Positions 5,895 through 6,402 of a DNA stretch of 6,402 nucleotides are shown piece after piece. The DNA lies in contig CAKSGA010000114.1 in the NCBI GenBank assembly GCA_934454435.1, forward strand, positions 1-6,402, given 5' to 3'. This stretch comes from an uncultured Oscillospiraceae bacterium (GTDB lineage Bacteria; Bacillota; Clostridia; Oscillospirales; Ruminococcaceae). The notes under the pieces are model-generated. The model was not told the origin of the DNA. It made no database searches and worked only from the letters and a program-made list of their open reading frames with translations. The first letter of the stretch is position 1. Each line of letters opens with the position of its first letter. The position numbers and the translations under genes were made by a program.

Positions 5895-6402
5895 TTATTC
5901 TTCATCTGTGGAAGCGTTCTCCTGCTCCTCTGCGATGTCATCATCGTCCGGAGCGGTGTCAGGTTCAACTGCCTCCGCAGCGTCCTCGCTGAGAGAAGCC
6001 TGAACCTCTTCATCAGAAACCTTTTCGATCTCCTCTGTCTCCTCACCATCATCATGAGCCGTTCTGGTGAATGTAGCGACCCTGCTCTCGTCAGTCAGAC
6101 GCATTACACGGACGCCGGTTGCGGATCTGCCCATTACCCTCATATCATTTGCACGGAAGCGGATAATAACGCCGTCTGTGCTGATAAGGATAACATCATC
6201 GTCCGGACCCAGCGTGCGAATTCCACATACGTAACCCTTTTCATCGCTGACCTTGTAGTTCTTCAGGCCATAACCGCCACGTCTTTGCAGCCTGTAGCTG
6301 GAAACTGCGCAGCGCCTGCCCATACCCATATCAGTAACGGTAAGAATAGTCGCATTATCGTCAAATACCTTTGTGGAGCCGACAACGAAGTCATTGTCAC
6401 GC
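5895..6402 (-). CDS. gyrA: DNA gyrase subunit A, C-terminal part (cut by window edge)
   Basis: These are the last 168 residues of GyrA, the DNA-cleaving and wrapping subunit of gyrase, which introduces negative supercoils. The visible part is the end of the C-terminal beta-pinwheel that wraps DNA. It shows repeated blade motifs: a blade with TVTDMGMGRRCAVSSYRLQ, then RRGGYGLKNYKV, DDVILISTDGVIIRF and VMGRSATGVRVMRL. These are followed by an acidic tail of about 50 residues rich in D and E, the kind that modulates supercoiling in some GyrA proteins. The N-terminal catalytic tyrosine domain is outside the window. ParC is the main alternative. The acidic tail and origin-proximal neighbours favour GyrA (inference). 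The gene ends at a clear terminator. Confidence 0.9.
   Translation of the reverse strand, partial: RDNDFVVGSTKVFDDNATILTVTDMGMGRRCAVSSYRLQRRGGYGLKNYKVSDEKGYVCGIRTLGPDDDVILISTDGVIIRFRANDMRVMGRSATGVRVMRLTDESRVATFTRTAHDDGEETEEIEKVSDEEVQASLSEDAAEAVEPDTAPDDDDIAEEQENASTDEE

Overview
All genes in this window lie on the minus strand and belong to a conserved, origin-proximal chromosomal cluster. In transcription order (right to left) they are: the 3' end of gyrA, mnmG (gidA), rsmG (gidB), noc, parA (soj), parB (spo0J) and the 5' end of serS. A Noc paralogue beside parAB, together with the sequence flavour of the proteins, points to a Firmicute. Clostridia of the Ruminococcus/Oscillospiraceae type are my best guess, from general resemblance and not from a search. 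Nothing suggests mobile or recently acquired DNA: there is no transposase, integrase, tRNA, rRNA or CRISPR repeat.

Layout. At the right edge is the GyrA C-terminal pinwheel with an acidic tail, closed by an intrinsic terminator (5854-5882). A short gap then carries a parS site with a perfect 14-bp palindromic core (5833-5848) just upstream of mnmG. mnmG and rsmG overlap by 4 bp and form an operon, ended by a hairpin that overlaps the last rsmG codons (3203-3230). noc has its own sigma-A-type promoter (3130-3158). The 208-bp gap between noc and parA holds three imperfect parS-like palindromes (2143-2229) and a good parA promoter (2097-2125). The palindrome nearest parA is followed directly by seven T on the transcribed strand, so it can also serve as the noc terminator. 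parA and parB overlap by 11 bp, and serS follows parB after 51 bp with no clear promoter or terminator between.

How the genes work together. ParA (ATPase) and ParB (CTP-dependent clamp loaded at parS) handle origin segregation and replication control. Noc is a ParB-family nucleoid-occlusion factor. The two paralogues differ at exactly the four residues known to set parS versus NBS specificity: ParB has R-S-T-G and Noc has Q-K-K-R. The parS-type sites in the window should therefore belong to ParB. No complete NBS was found. MnmG (tRNA wobble U34 modification) and RsmG (16S rRNA m7G527) are the usual passengers of this locus. Unusually, the usual upstream partner mnmE is absent here and gyrA occupies its place.

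I see no previously undescribed system. The interesting points are regulatory: parS sites placed in gene-control regions, one parS doubling as a terminator, and a near-symmetric triplet of degenerate parS sites.
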